DNA from: CBFHMJ01 sp965656875
GTDB lineage: Bacteria > Pseudomonadota > Gammaproteobacteria > Enterobacterales > Alteromonadaceae
DNA: 64,000 nucleotides
Direction of reading: 5' to 3'
NCBI GenBank assembly: GCA_965656875.1
Contig: CBFHMJ010000027.1
Span: forward strand, 248,001-312,000
The position numbers were made by a program, and so were the translations under genes. Below are positions 8,781-16,879 of this stretch, in pieces. Each line of letters opens with the position of its first letter. Position 1 is the stretch's first letter. The notes under the pieces are model-generated. The model was not told the origin of the DNA. It worked only from the letters and a program-made list of their open reading frames with translations, and made no database searches.

Positions 8781-9899
8781 TTATTTTATGACGGTCTCCA
8801 ATGCAGACAAACATAATGCAATATTTTCCCGACGAGCAGCGTATCCCATCAAACCAATTCGCCACGCTTTACCTGCTAACGCACCCAGTCCAGCACCAAT
8901 TTCCAGATTATAGCCATCCAATAATTGCTTTCTGACCAATGCGTCATCAACACCATCTGGGATATAAATTGAATTCAGTTGAGGTAGTCGATGCGCTTCA
9001 TCAACAATGAATTCAATACCCAGATTTTCCAACCCCTCTTTAAGCAGGTTATGCATGTCACGATGACGTTGCCAGGCATTTTCAAGTCCTTCTTGTTGCA
9101 ACAGTACTAACGACTCATGTAACGCATACAAAGAATTAACCGGTGCAGTATGATGATAAGAACGTTTTCCTTCACCACTCCAGTAACCCATTACCAGTGA
9201 TTGATCCAAAAACCAGCTTTGAACTTTCGATTGACGGTTTTTGAGTTTTTCGACAGCTTTATCACTGAAACTAACCGGAGAAATACCGGGCACACAGGAC
9301 AAACACTTCTGACTACCGGAATAAATCGCATCAATGCCCCACTCGTCTACTTTCAATGCCACACCACCTAACGATGTAACAGCATCGACAATCGTTAATG
9401 CGTCATGTTCGCGAGCAATGCTACACAGGGTCTTTGCATCCGATAATGCCCCTGTTGACGTTTCCGCATGCACGAAAGCCAGAAACTTAGCATCAGGATG
9501 TGCAGTAAACGCTTCCTTAACTTTATTAGCATCAACTGGTTTGCCCCAATCGTCATTGACGATGATGGCTTCACCACCAACGCGTTCAACGTTTTCAGCC
9601 ATTCGTCCGCCAAAAACGCCATTGACACAAACAATCACTTTGTCACCTGGCTCTACCAGATTAACAAAACACGTCTCCATACCCGCCGAACCCGGTGCAG
9701 AAACTGCAATCGTAAATTCATTTTCAGTCTGGAATGCGTATTTAAGGAGGTTTTTTGTCTCATCCATCATGTTTATAAACAATGGATCAAGGTGACCAAT
9801 TGTTGGTCTTGCCAGCGCTTGCAAAACACGAGGGTGAACATCACTGGGACCAGGCCCCATAAGTGTGCGTTGTGGTGGGAAGAATGAAGAAATCGTCAT
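8781..9899 (-). CDS. alanine--glyoxylate / serine--pyruvate type aminotransferase (class V)
   Basis: A PLP-dependent fold-type I aminotransferase of the AGXT/SPT group, cytosolic, expected to transaminate alanine or serine with glyoxylate or pyruvate. The N-terminal LMGPGPSDVHPRVL and HLDP motifs are typical. AETSTG lies in the cofactor region, DAVTSLGG holds the PLP-ring Asp, and SGSQKCL holds the Schiff-base lysine. The C-terminal RIGLMG segment is also standard. I place the start at the ATG at 9899 (MTISSFFPPQRT, 372 residues). The longer reading from 9941 would start inside the loop of the preceding gene's terminator, so it is rejected. The gene is monocistronic, downstream of the DAHP synthase gene on the same strand but separated by that terminator. 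The exact amino donor cannot be read from sequence. Confidence 0.9.
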   Translation of the reverse strand: MTISSFFPPQRTLMGPGPSDVHPRVLQALARPTIGHLDPLFINMMDETKNLLKYAFQTENEFTIAVSAPGSAGMETCFVNLVEPGDKVIVCVNGVFGGRMAENVERVGGEAIIVNDDWGKPVDANKVKEAFTAHPDAKFLAFVHAETSTGALSDAKTLCSIAREHDALTIVDAVTSLGGVALKVDEWGIDAIYSGSQKCLSCVPGISPVSFSDKAVEKLKNRQSKVQSWFLDQSLVMGYWSGEGKRSYHHTAPVNSLYALHESLVLLQQEGLENAWQRHRDMHNLLKEGLENLGIEFIVDEAHRLPQLNSIYIPDGVDDALVRKQLLDGYNLEIGAGLGALAGKAWRIGLMGYAARRENIALCLSALETVIK

Positions 9900-9920
9900 A
9901 GTGTTGTCCCAATGTTGCTT

Positions 9921-9950
9921 TTTATAAAATAAACCCGGCATTAAGCCGGG
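9921..9950 (-). terminator. terminator of the DAHP synthase gene
   Basis: CCCGGC (9934-9939) and GCCGGG (9945-9950) with an ATTAA loop. On the minus strand the stem is followed by a T-rich tract (TTTATTTTAT). It lies past the stop at 10007 and just before the aminotransferase start. Confidence 0.8.
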
Positions 9951-10006
9951 TCAGAGTCTTTTAACCTTTGCAGGTAAACATATTCGGTCAGTTAAGTGCG
10001 AATCGA

Positions 10007-11356
10007 CTAAGTACGCGCCGCTTTTAATGAATCAGCGATTAAGAACGCCAGTTCAAGCACCTGATCCGCATTCAAACGAGGATCACACTGCGTTTTGTAG
10101 CGATGCTCCAAATCATCTTCCGATAATCCATAAGCGCCGCCCGTACACTCTGTTACGTGTTGTCCGGTCATTTCCAGGTGAATACCACCAGCATAACTAC
10201 CTTCGGCTTTATGAATTTCAAAGAATTGGCGGATCTCGCGAAGAATCGCATCAAAGTTACGAGTCTTGTAACCATTATTCGCTTTAATCGTATTGCCGTG
10301 CATCGGATCACTACTCCAGACGACAGAACGACCTTCCTGTTCAACTTTACGAACCAGTGCTGGCAATTTGTCAGCCAGATTATCAGCGCCCATTCGAGTA
10401 ATCAGTGTCAAACGCCCTGGATCATTTTCCGGATTCAGGCCATCAATCAATCGAATCAATTCATCCGGGTCCATACCCGGGCCAACTTTGACGCCCACCG
10501 GATTGTGAATACCACGGAAGAATTCTAAATGCGCGTGGTCAAGCTGACGTGTCCGTTCGCCAATCCACAAGAAGTGACCCGAACAGTTATACCAGTTACC
10601 TGTCAGGTGATCACGGCGCGTCAATGCTTCTTCATAGTTCAACAGTAACGCTTCATGTGACGTAAACAGTTGCGTCTCTTTGATCATTGGTGCGGTTTCA
10701 GAGTTAATACCTACCACTTCCATAAACTCAAGTGTTTGATGAATGCGGTCAGCCATTTCCTGATAACGCTCTTTCAGCGGATTCGCTGATACAAAACTCA
10801 TATTCCAGCGATTCACCTGATGTAAATCTGCCAGACCACCCTGAGCAAATGCACGAACCAGATTCAATGACGAAGCAGCCTGGTAATATGCTTTTACCAT
10901 TCGCTCCGGATCAGGAATTCGTGCTTCTTCTGTAAATTCAAAACTATTGATGATATCGCCGCGATAACTCGGTAACGACACGCCGTCGATGGTTTCCAGG
11001 TCTGACGAACGAGGTTTAGCATACTGTCCTGCCATACGAGCCACTTTTACCACCGGGCATGAACCACCAAAGGTCATGACCACAGCCATTTGTAGCATCA
11101 CTTTAAATGTATCGCGGATAGACGGCGCACTAAAATCTGAGAAAGACTCAGCACAGTCACCACCTTGTAATAAGAACCCTTTGCCGTTGGCAATATCAGC
11201 AAGACGACGATATAAATCACGAGTTTCTTCTGCAAATACCAAAGGTGGATACGATTTTAATTGTTCTTCTACCGTTTTTAATTTCGCCAGATTTTCATAA
11301 GTTGGCTGTTGTTTGATCGGAAAATTCCGCCAACTTGAAGGAGTCCACATAGTCAT
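10007..11356 (-). CDS. class II 3-deoxy-7-phosphoheptulonate synthase
   Basis: This enzyme condenses phosphoenolpyruvate and erythrose 4-phosphate in the first step of the shikimate pathway. It is the class II (plant-like) family, not the AroF/G/H class I type. Visible signatures are MWTPSSWR at the start, GGDCAESF (metal-binding Cys), KVARMAGQYAKPRSSDLE, GMDPDEL and the C-terminal HLEMTGQHVTEC region. The length (449 residues) is normal for the family. I choose the ATG at 11356, with AAGG about 8 bases upstream; an in-frame GTG at 11365 is the alternative. A 16-codon ORF ends in a 4-base ATGA overlap with this start, so translation may be coupled. A terminator follows at 9921-9950. Confidence 0.95.
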   Translation of the reverse strand: MTMWTPSSWRNFPIKQQPTYENLAKLKTVEEQLKSYPPLVFAEETRDLYRRLADIANGKGFLLQGGDCAESFSDFSAPSIRDTFKVMLQMAVVMTFGGSCPVVKVARMAGQYAKPRSSDLETIDGVSLPSYRGDIINSFEFTEEARIPDPERMVKAYYQAASSLNLVRAFAQGGLADLHQVNRWNMSFVSANPLKERYQEMADRIHQTLEFMEVVGINSETAPMIKETQLFTSHEALLLNYEEALTRRDHLTGNWYNCSGHFLWIGERTRQLDHAHLEFFRGIHNPVGVKVGPGMDPDELIRLIDGLNPENDPGRLTLITRMGADNLADKLPALVRKVEQEGRSVVWSSDPMHGNTIKANNGYKTRNFDAILREIRQFFEIHKAEGSYAGGIHLEMTGQHVTECTGGAYGLSEDDLEHRYKTQCDPRLNADQVLELAFLIADSLKAART

Positions 11357-11403
11357 GGCTTGCACCTTAATGTTTTTGTATTAAGAGAAAATACCTGCTG
11401 CAT
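11353..11403 (-). CDS. 16-codon leader ORF overlapping the DAHP synthase start
   Basis: On the minus strand an ATG at 11403 preceded by GAGGA (11411-11415, spacing 7) opens the ORF MQQVFSLNTKTLRCKP. Its TGA overlaps the ATG of the DAHP synthase gene (ATGA). The Shine-Dalgarno is better than that of the enzyme gene itself. The peptide has one Phe and no Trp or Tyr, so a classical aromatic attenuator is unlikely; translational coupling is the simpler reading. Not proven to be translated. Confidence 0.45.
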   Translation of the reverse strand: MQQVFSLNTKTLRCKP

Positions 11404-11911
11404 CCTGATTTCCTCAGTCTCTTTGACATGTTGGTGATGAAGACAGGTTAGTTGGAAAAAACGCTGCTTATGAAACTGATTGAGTTACTGAATCGATGTG
11501 GAGGGAAGAAGAAGAAAACCGTTAATCAACCTGTATTTTGGTTATTGAACGAACTGATTTTTTAATTATTTTAGTTTGATTAATCAGAAGCTCAATTAAT
11601 TATCAACGACTTAAAAAGACCACCTGTAAAACGCGATTCTCCGGTAATTTGTTTACCGGGCTTAACTAACATGTGCACTAAGCAGAACAGTAGTGAAAAA
11701 CTAAAGATATCCGTCGATAAAAGCAATGGGCTTGACTATAAATTTTAGAAATAATCGACATTAGGATATATCTGTACCGAATCTTTTCTTGTACAACAGA
11801 CTATAAGCGCCTGGCAGCGCGGAAGGAAGTGGAATGATTTCCCGGCGAGTTATGACAAACAAGTCGAAAAACGGCAAGAAGATTTAAGTGTTCTGAGCCA
11901 GAAACCACCAG
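11404..11911. other. intergenic region with one GC hairpin
   Basis: About 500 bases between the BtuD-like gene and the DAHP synthase leader. A perfect 7-bp hairpin, CCGGTAA / TTACCGG, occurs at 11641-11658 without a T-run, so it is not a standard terminator. No ORF or RNA gene is recognised. I see no cobalamin riboswitch consensus, though the transporter genes end rather than begin here. Confidence 0.45.
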
Positions 11912-12676
11912 CTAGATACCGAGGATAAATCGCGCACCTGATTCAGAACGTTTGATACGAGAGCCAGGCACCTGAAAAAGCAATGAAAGCTGTTCATCCG
12001 ACAGCACCGATTCAACTGCGCCATGACCTGCGACCTGACCACACGCCAGAAGCAATACAGATTGCTCGCCAGCCAGTACCATATTGATCTCGTGATGACA
12101 TAACACGATTGTTTTGCCCTGTTCGGACAACGACGCTAAAAACCCGTTGAGCCACAATCGATGATGAATATCCAGACCATTAAACGGTTCATCCAATAAC
12201 AATAACCCGGCTTCTGGATTCAGTGATGCGTCCATCATCAACAACACTCGCAATAAATGCAGCCGCTGTAGTTCACCACCAGACAATTGCGTTACTGATT
12301 TCTCAAATAAGTGCGATAAATTCAGTCCGATAATCAACTCGTCGGCATGATCCCGCCAGTTTGTCAGCCCAATAGCGGCGAACGTATTATCGATTAACTG
12401 ATAACTATTGACTGGAAACACTGCTGACGGCTGTTGCAACAGACAACTTCGAATCAACGCCAGTCGATGACGAGACATCGTATCGATGCCTTGTTGCCGA
12501 AACGTCACCTGTCCACTGAACGAATCAAGACCCGATACTGCCCGAATCAAGGTTGATTTACCCGCACCGTTCGGTCCAATTAAATGCGTAAAACTCCCTT
12601 CAGACAAATCAAAACTTACATCGTCCAGTAAACGCACCTGATTTTTGATCACGGTAAGATGTCTACACGACAGCAT
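11912..12676 (-). CDS. ABC transporter ATP-binding protein, BtuD-like
   Basis: A cytoplasmic ATPase of the FecCD/BtuCD (type II importer) family, 254 residues. It has Walker A GPNGAGKST near 33-41, a Q-loop in LLQQP, signature QLSGGELQR, Walker B LLLLDEP and switch His in LCHHE. The gene follows the permease gene by 19 bases on the same strand, so the two form the transporter core. The sequence looks closer to BtuD than to heme or siderophore ATPases, but substrate (cobalamin or iron chelate) cannot be decided without the binding protein, which is not in the window. Confidence 0.85.
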   Translation of the reverse strand: MLSCRHLTVIKNQVRLLDDVSFDLSEGSFTHLIGPNGAGKSTLIRAVSGLDSFSGQVTFRQQGIDTMSRHRLALIRSCLLQQPSAVFPVNSYQLIDNTFAAIGLTNWRDHADELIIGLNLSHLFEKSVTQLSGGELQRLHLLRVLLMMDASLNPEAGLLLLDEPFNGLDIHHRLWLNGFLASLSEQGKTIVLCHHEINMVLAGEQSVLLLACGQVAGHGAVESVLSDEQLSLLFQVPGSRIKRSESGARFILGI

Positions 12677-12695
12677 CAGCCTGCTCCACCGGTCG

Positions 12696-13691
12696 TCATG
12701 ACTGGCTAATCATCAGTCGCGTCTGACGAATCAGAATGAATAACAACAACGGCCCACCGAGTGAAGCAGTCACCAATCCGGGAGGAAATTCCAACACCGA
12801 CAAATGGCGAGATAACCCTTCAACAAGCACCATAAAACTCCCTCCAGCCAGTAGGATTGCCGGTAATACGATCCGCTGTTGATAGCCGATCGTCATTCTC
12901 ACCATATGAGGAATAATAAGCCCAACAAAGGCAATCACGCCCGCCGTTGCCACCGACAACCCCGTAATTAACGCAACCACCAACAGAATCTGCACTCGTA
13001 ACCGATGCGTATCTACGCCATATAAACGTGCATTTTCTTCACCGAGATACAGCAAGTCCAACGCCTTTAATTTACCTGGCACCCAGAACAATACCAGTGA
13101 CAACACAACGATCACCGGCACAATCACAGACCATGTCACCTGGCTAAAGCTGCCCATAAACCACAAGGACAACTGGCGCAATTGCGTATTATCAGAGAAA
13201 TAGATCAACCAACTGGTAATGGCAGAAAAAATCGTAGTCAGGCAAATCCCACCCAAAATAATCGCACTGGTGGAAAATTGCCCCATAAGCCGGGTAAACA
13301 GAAAAATAAAGCTGATAGCCACCAAAGCACCAAAAAAGCCAGCCACTGGTAACACCATGTGCAGATAATCAGCAATCAGCGAACCGGGTACGATCACAAT
13401 ACTAACCACTGCTGCCAACGCGGCTCCACTCGACAGCCCGACAATTCCCGGTTCAGCCAGTGGATTCTCCAGCAGAATTTGCATCATATGGCCTGCCAGC
13501 GCCAGGGAGGCACCAACCATTAATGCTGCCAACACCCGTGGCAGACGCAATTCCACCAACAACATTCGTTCCATTGAGGTGTGGTCGAGTAGCGCCTCCG
13601 GCGACAAACCGAAAAACAACGAACCACTGATGAACAGTGCTAACAGGATTAATCCACACAGAGAAACAGAAAAAACGGAAAACTTCACCAC
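12696..13691 (-). CDS. FecCD/BtuC family ABC transporter permease
   Basis: An inner-membrane permease of 331 residues with about ten hydrophobic segments. It shows family hallmarks ELRLPRVLAALMVGASLALAG near the N-terminus, ENPLAEPGIVGLSSGAA, and GVIAFVGLIIPHMVR in the cytoplasmic coupling region. It starts at a GTG (another GTG follows immediately), 8 bases after the phosphatase gene, and is followed by its ATPase gene. Known relatives import vitamin B12, heme or ferric siderophores. Cobalamin is my first guess because of the BtuD-like ATPase. Confidence 0.88.
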   Translation of the reverse strand: MVKFSVFSVSLCGLILLALFISGSLFFGLSPEALLDHTSMERMLLVELRLPRVLAALMVGASLALAGHMMQILLENPLAEPGIVGLSSGAALAAVVSIVIVPGSLIADYLHMVLPVAGFFGALVAISFIFLFTRLMGQFSTSAIILGGICLTTIFSAITSWLIYFSDNTQLRQLSLWFMGSFSQVTWSVIVPVIVVLSLVLFWVPGKLKALDLLYLGEENARLYGVDTHRLRVQILLVVALITGLSVATAGVIAFVGLIIPHMVRMTIGYQQRIVLPAILLAGGSFMVLVEGLSRHLSVLEFPPGLVTASLGGPLLLFILIRQTRLMISQS

Positions 13692-13699
13692 CGACGATC

Positions 13700-14200
13700 T
13701 CAGTACTCGCTGTTAAAGTGCGTCACATTGATGTGATCAAATAAGGCTTTAGAACCGGCCTCCACCAAATCGACCACCTTTATGAAATGAGATTCATCTC
13801 CGTAATACGGGTCCGGCACTTCCTGCGGCGAGTGAGTATCTTGTTGATTCAGATAGGATAAAAACAGCTTAATTTTATGTTGGTGTTGTTCCGGCGCATC
13901 AAACATCAAATCTTTATAGTTTTGATGATCCATTGCCAGAATATAGTCGTAGTCTTCAAAATCACTGGCGACCACTGGTTGAGAGGTAATGCCACTAAAA
14001 TCAATCCCCCGTAACTCGCCAATATGTTGAGTTCTGGGGTCTGGTGGATTATTTTTGTGATAACCAATCGTCCCCGCTGATTCAACCTCAACAGGCAAAC
14101 CAGTGGTGGTAATAAGGTGACGAAAAAACGCATGGGCCGTAGGAGAACGACAGATATTGCCCAGGCAGACGAATAATACTTTTACAGGTTGTACAGCCAT
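13700..14200 (-). CDS. low-molecular-weight protein tyrosine phosphatase
   Basis: A 166-residue cytosolic phosphatase. The P-loop VCLGNICRSP contains the catalytic CxxxxxRS, and the general-acid loop DPYYG is present (canonical DPYY/F), so it should be active. The start is the ATG at 14200 (MAVQPVKVLFVC), with AGGA a few bases upstream and 7 bases after the stop of the preceding gene. The longer reading to 14296 would overlap that gene heavily and is rejected. Such enzymes often counter tyrosine kinases in exopolysaccharide export or arsenate resistance, but neither context is here. Instead it sits between an unknown gene and a BtuCD-like transporter. Confidence 0.9.
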   Translation of the reverse strand: MAVQPVKVLFVCLGNICRSPTAHAFFRHLITTTGLPVEVESAGTIGYHKNNPPDPRTQHIGELRGIDFSGITSQPVVASDFEDYDYILAMDHQNYKDLMFDAPEQHQHKIKLFLSYLNQQDTHSPQEVPDPYYGDESHFIKVVDLVEAGSKALFDHINVTHFNSEY

Positions 14201-14207
14201 AAATATC

Positions 14208-14942
14208 CTAATGAAATTTAAACACCAACTGGTTGTCTCTGACTTCAATATCTTTGCCGAGCTCAGCGAACAAAGCTTCTTCAAAGTCATTTTCATCTAA
14301 CGGGTAATCCAGTTCGCCTAATTGAATAAGGTCTTCGATTTCTTGTTCAACTTCGGCTCGGTGGTAATCGAGTACACTTTGTTTACCTGAATCAGCCACC
14401 ATAGCAAGGTAGTGTTTCAATTCAGTATCGGACACTTTATTGATCATTCCGACCGCTGTATCCAACGTTGCGCCGATCACGCCCCGGAATAAAGAAGGCG
14501 TGAGTGATTTAACAATATTGGCGCTGGATTCCAGAAAAAAATAGCTGTCATTTTTCAACGTCAGACTTCGAATTTCACAATCTTTAAAACTCAGACATTT
14601 CTTTTCTGCATTAAACCAAACACTGGCACACGCCAGTACATCAATGTGAGCGCGATACAGCGTTTGACCGCCAATTGCGACATCTATACTCGTGTGTAGC
14701 AGAAAACCGAGCGCCGCTCTGTCGTTAGCTTCAAGAATGAGTGAGCCGTCCATAATCACTAACTCACCTTTACTGAGCACACCGCCGGGTACATCAAGTT
14801 CATGAACGTGTGGTAATTGCTGACTCACAGAGTCGCTAAGTTCTTCCAGCGTATAGACAGACTCTTTAATTCGTTTGGTCCGAATTAACAATCGCGCAAT
14901 CCAGTCTTTAAAGGAACGCCGTGGCGTATCGGGTTGTGACAT
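14208..14942 (-). CDS. hypothetical protein, first gene of the phosphatase-BtuCD operon
   Basis: I do not recognise this 244-residue protein. It lacks a signal peptide or membrane segment; the N-terminus is basic (RRSFKDWIARLLIRTKRIKES) and could be peripheral. Residues about 45-130 alternate hydrophobic and polar positions as in a beta-rich barrel or sheet (VHELDVPGGVLSKGELVIMD and following), faintly recalling DUF1439/YceB-like lipid-binding folds. The C-terminal third is acidic and helical. The stop lies 7 bases before the phosphatase start, so they are likely co-transcribed with the ABC transporter. Function unknown. Confidence 0.75.
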   Translation of the reverse strand: MSQPDTPRRSFKDWIARLLIRTKRIKESVYTLEELSDSVSQQLPHVHELDVPGGVLSKGELVIMDGSLILEANDRAALGFLLHTSIDVAIGGQTLYRAHIDVLACASVWFNAEKKCLSFKDCEIRSLTLKNDSYFFLESSANIVKSLTPSLFRGVIGATLDTAVGMINKVSDTELKHYLAMVADSGKQSVLDYHRAEVEQEIEDLIQLGELDYPLDENDFEEALFAELGKDIEVRDNQLVFKFH

Positions 14943-15054
14943 AGTCGCTATACAGTGGCTTAACTATCAAAAATTTAACGAATAATAACAAACAATTCAG
15001 GGAATTAAAGTGAGGATTAACGATGGAGGGATGTTTAACGGGATTTGCTATGGG

Positions 15055-15390
15055 TTATACGTAGATATCAACGCCTAACATGCTTTCTAATTCACTGCGT
15101 TTCTCCTGATTTGCAAGGCTTTGATAAGCCGATACGGCTTGTTGCCCATTGCGACCCGGTAAATCAAACGTGGTATTGTTTTGTTGTTCACGTTGCTGTT
15201 CTTGTTGATCGAGGAGTTGAATCGCCTGGCGATTGTTGCGGATTTGCGGTTGTTGTTCTGGTGGAGGAATACGCCGTTGCGACGCCTGATCGTCGACGCG
15301 ACGAGATTCGGCATCAATGACATTGCCTTGTGGATTAAATATCGATGCGACGCTGTGCGCATTAATATTATTTCCAACACTTACTGGCAC
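15055..15390 (-). CDS. small hypothetical protein, Gln-rich
   Basis: A 111-residue protein starting at a GTG with AGAGGAA about 8 bases upstream. It is hydrophilic, with Pro/Gln-rich stretches in the middle (PPPEQQPQ; a QEQQREQQNN tract) and a more ordered C-terminal end, FDLPGRNGQQAVSAYQ followed by a helix. No signal peptide or membrane segment. Similar short Gln-rich proteins with an AYQ-type tail occur in marine gammaproteobacteria, but I know no function. Overlapping plus-strand reading frames are shadows. It is alone between the operon at 14942 and mnmA. Confidence 0.6.
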   Translation of the reverse strand: MPVSVGNNINAHSVASIFNPQGNVIDAESRRVDDQASQRRIPPPEQQPQIRNNRQAIQLLDQQEQQREQQNNTTFDLPGRNGQQAVSAYQSLANQEKRSELESMLGVDIYV

Positions 15391-15572
15391 CAGAAATTCC
15401 TCTGTTAGTGAATGAATGTTTGACGTATTGCTTTAGCAATTCCGTCAAGCTTTTTGTAGACGATTTTTAATTATAGCTCGTGTTTGAAAAAATCAAAGAA
15501 CTAATTACCCACTTTGTCCCGGCATAATTTACCGATAAGACATGTTTTTCATACATTTTATTTATGGTTATT

Positions 15573-15602
15573 CCTGGTGAAGAATCTTCTATTTTCACCA
15601 GG
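15573..15602. repeat. 9-bp perfect inverted repeat upstream of the mnmA promoter
   Basis: CCTGGTGAA (15573-15581) and TTCACCAGG (15594-15602) are exact reverse complements with a 12-base spacer. No T-run follows on either strand. It ends about 30 bases before the extended -10 of mnmA, so it may be an operator or an upstream RNA 3' hairpin. Confidence 0.5.
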
Positions 15603-15630
15603 AACAATACTACCCGGGCTGGGCCAAGGG

Positions 15631-15639
15631 TGCTATAAT
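15631..15639 (+). promoter_or_regulatory. extended -10 promoter for mnmA
   Basis: TGCTATAAT is a perfect TGnTATAAT extended -10 element, which can dispense with a good -35. It predicts a transcript start near 15646 and a leader of about 43 bases before the mnmA ATG. Confidence 0.65.
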
Positions 15640-15688
15640 CGCCGCCTTCCTTATAACACCTGTCAAAAGTAAACTTCATTTCCCAACT

Positions 15689-16816
15689 ATGACTGATTCC
15701 AGACTGTCTGAAAACGCAACAAAAAAAGTAATTGTCGGTATGTCCGGCGGTGTTGATTCCTCGGTTTCCGCCTGGTTATTGAAACAACAAGGCTATCAGG
15801 TTGAAGGCCTGTTCATGAAAAACTGGGAAGAAGATGACACCGATGAATATTGTGCTGCGGCGGTCGATCTGGCCGATGCTCAGAAAGTGTGTGACAAACT
15901 CGGCATTGAACTTCATACAGTAAATTTTGCTGCGGAGTACTGGGATAACGTCTTCGAATACTTTTTACAGGAATACCGTGCTGGCCGGACACCAAACCCG
16001 GACATCATGTGTAATAAAGAAATCAAATTCAAAGCATTCCTTGAATTTGCCGCAGAAATTCTGGGGGCTGATTATATCGCTACAGGACATTATGTCGGTC
16101 GTAAATGTATCGATGGCGAATGGAAAATGGTGCGCGGCCTTGATAACAATAAGGACCAAAGCTACTTCCTTTATACCCTGGGCGAGCAACATATCGCGCA
16201 AACCTTATTCCCGGTATCTGAGCTTGAAAAACATGAAGTGCGGAAAATTGCTGAAGAGCAAGATCTGATTACCTTTGATAAAAAGGACAGTACAGGTATC
16301 TGCTTTATTGGCGAGCGTAAGTTCAAGGATTTCCTGCAAAAGTATCTCCCTGCCCAACCGGGCGACATCGAAACACCTGACGGTAAAGTGATCGGTCGCC
16401 ACGATGGATTGATGTACCATACTATCGGCCAGCGAAAAGGCCTACATATCGGTGGATTGAAAGATGCCGGAGAAGCACCGTGGTATGCGGCAAAGAAAGA
16501 TTTAGAAAGAAATGTATTAATCGCTGTTCAGGGCGCAGATCATCCGCTACTTTTTTCTAATGGACTCATCGCTGATCAATTACACTGGGTAGACCGGAAA
16601 GGCCCACAGGAAACCATTCGTTGTACGGTGAAAACACGTTATCGGCAACAAGATGTTCCCTGCACCTTGATACCAAAAGCTGACAACAAGGTTCAAATCA
16701 TGTTCGATAAACCGGTTGCAGCAGTAACACCAGGACAGTCAGCCGTATTTTATGACGGCGATGTCTGTCTCGGTGGCGGTATCATAGATACAACGATAAA
16801 AACAGAAACAATGTAA
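15689..16816 (+). CDS. mnmA: tRNA-specific 2-thiouridylase MnmA
   Basis: MnmA installs the 2-thio group on wobble uridine 34 of tRNA-Lys, -Glu and -Gln, taking sulfur from the IscS/Tus relay. The PP-loop ATPase motif MSGGVDSSVSA is near residue 18. The catalytic cysteines are seen in NPDIMCNKEIKF and STGICFIGERKF, and the IGQRKGLHIGG segment is characteristic. The length (375 residues) is usual. The ATG at 15689 lacks a good Shine-Dalgarno. A terminator follows at 16819, yet hflD and purB come next as in Escherichia coli. Confidence 0.97.
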   Translation: MTDSRLSENATKKVIVGMSGGVDSSVSAWLLKQQGYQVEGLFMKNWEEDDTDEYCAAAVDLADAQKVCDKLGIELHTVNFAAEYWDNVFEYFLQEYRAGRTPNPDIMCNKEIKFKAFLEFAAEILGADYIATGHYVGRKCIDGEWKMVRGLDNNKDQSYFLYTLGEQHIAQTLFPVSELEKHEVRKIAEEQDLITFDKKDSTGICFIGERKFKDFLQKYLPAQPGDIETPDGKVIGRHDGLMYHTIGQRKGLHIGGLKDAGEAPWYAAKKDLERNVLIAVQGADHPLLFSNGLIADQLHWVDRKGPQETIRCTVKTRYRQQDVPCTLIPKADNKVQIMFDKPVAAVTPGQSAVFYDGDVCLGGGIIDTTIKTETM

Positions 16817-16818
16817 CA

Positions 16819-16848
16819 GACAGGCGGTTAATACCGCCTGTCCTTTTT
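16819..16848 (+). terminator. terminator after mnmA
   Basis: GACAGGCGGT and ACCGCCTGTC form a 10-bp stem with a TAAT loop, followed by CTTTTT, 3 bases after the mnmA stop. It may only partly uncouple mnmA from hflD. Confidence 0.9.
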
Positions 16849-16879
16849 CAGTACATATAATTCCTACAACTTTAATTTT

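Noticed and set aside
9900..9941. Longer N-terminus for the aminotransferase
   Set aside because: The extension starts in the loop of the previous gene's terminator and is not conserved; the ATG at 9899 gives the family N-terminus.
11641..11658. Possible terminator in the region downstream of the BtuD-like gene
   Set aside because: The stem is perfect but no T-run follows on either strand, so I list it only as a hairpin.
14201..14296. Longer N-terminus for the phosphatase
   Set aside because: It overlaps the preceding gene by about 90 bases; the ATG at 14200 has a ribosome-binding site and the family N-terminus.
12696..15000. Cobalamin riboswitch for the BtuCD-like genes
   Set aside because: No B12-box-like conserved core was found upstream of the operon start at 14942 by eye. 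A covariance search would settle it.
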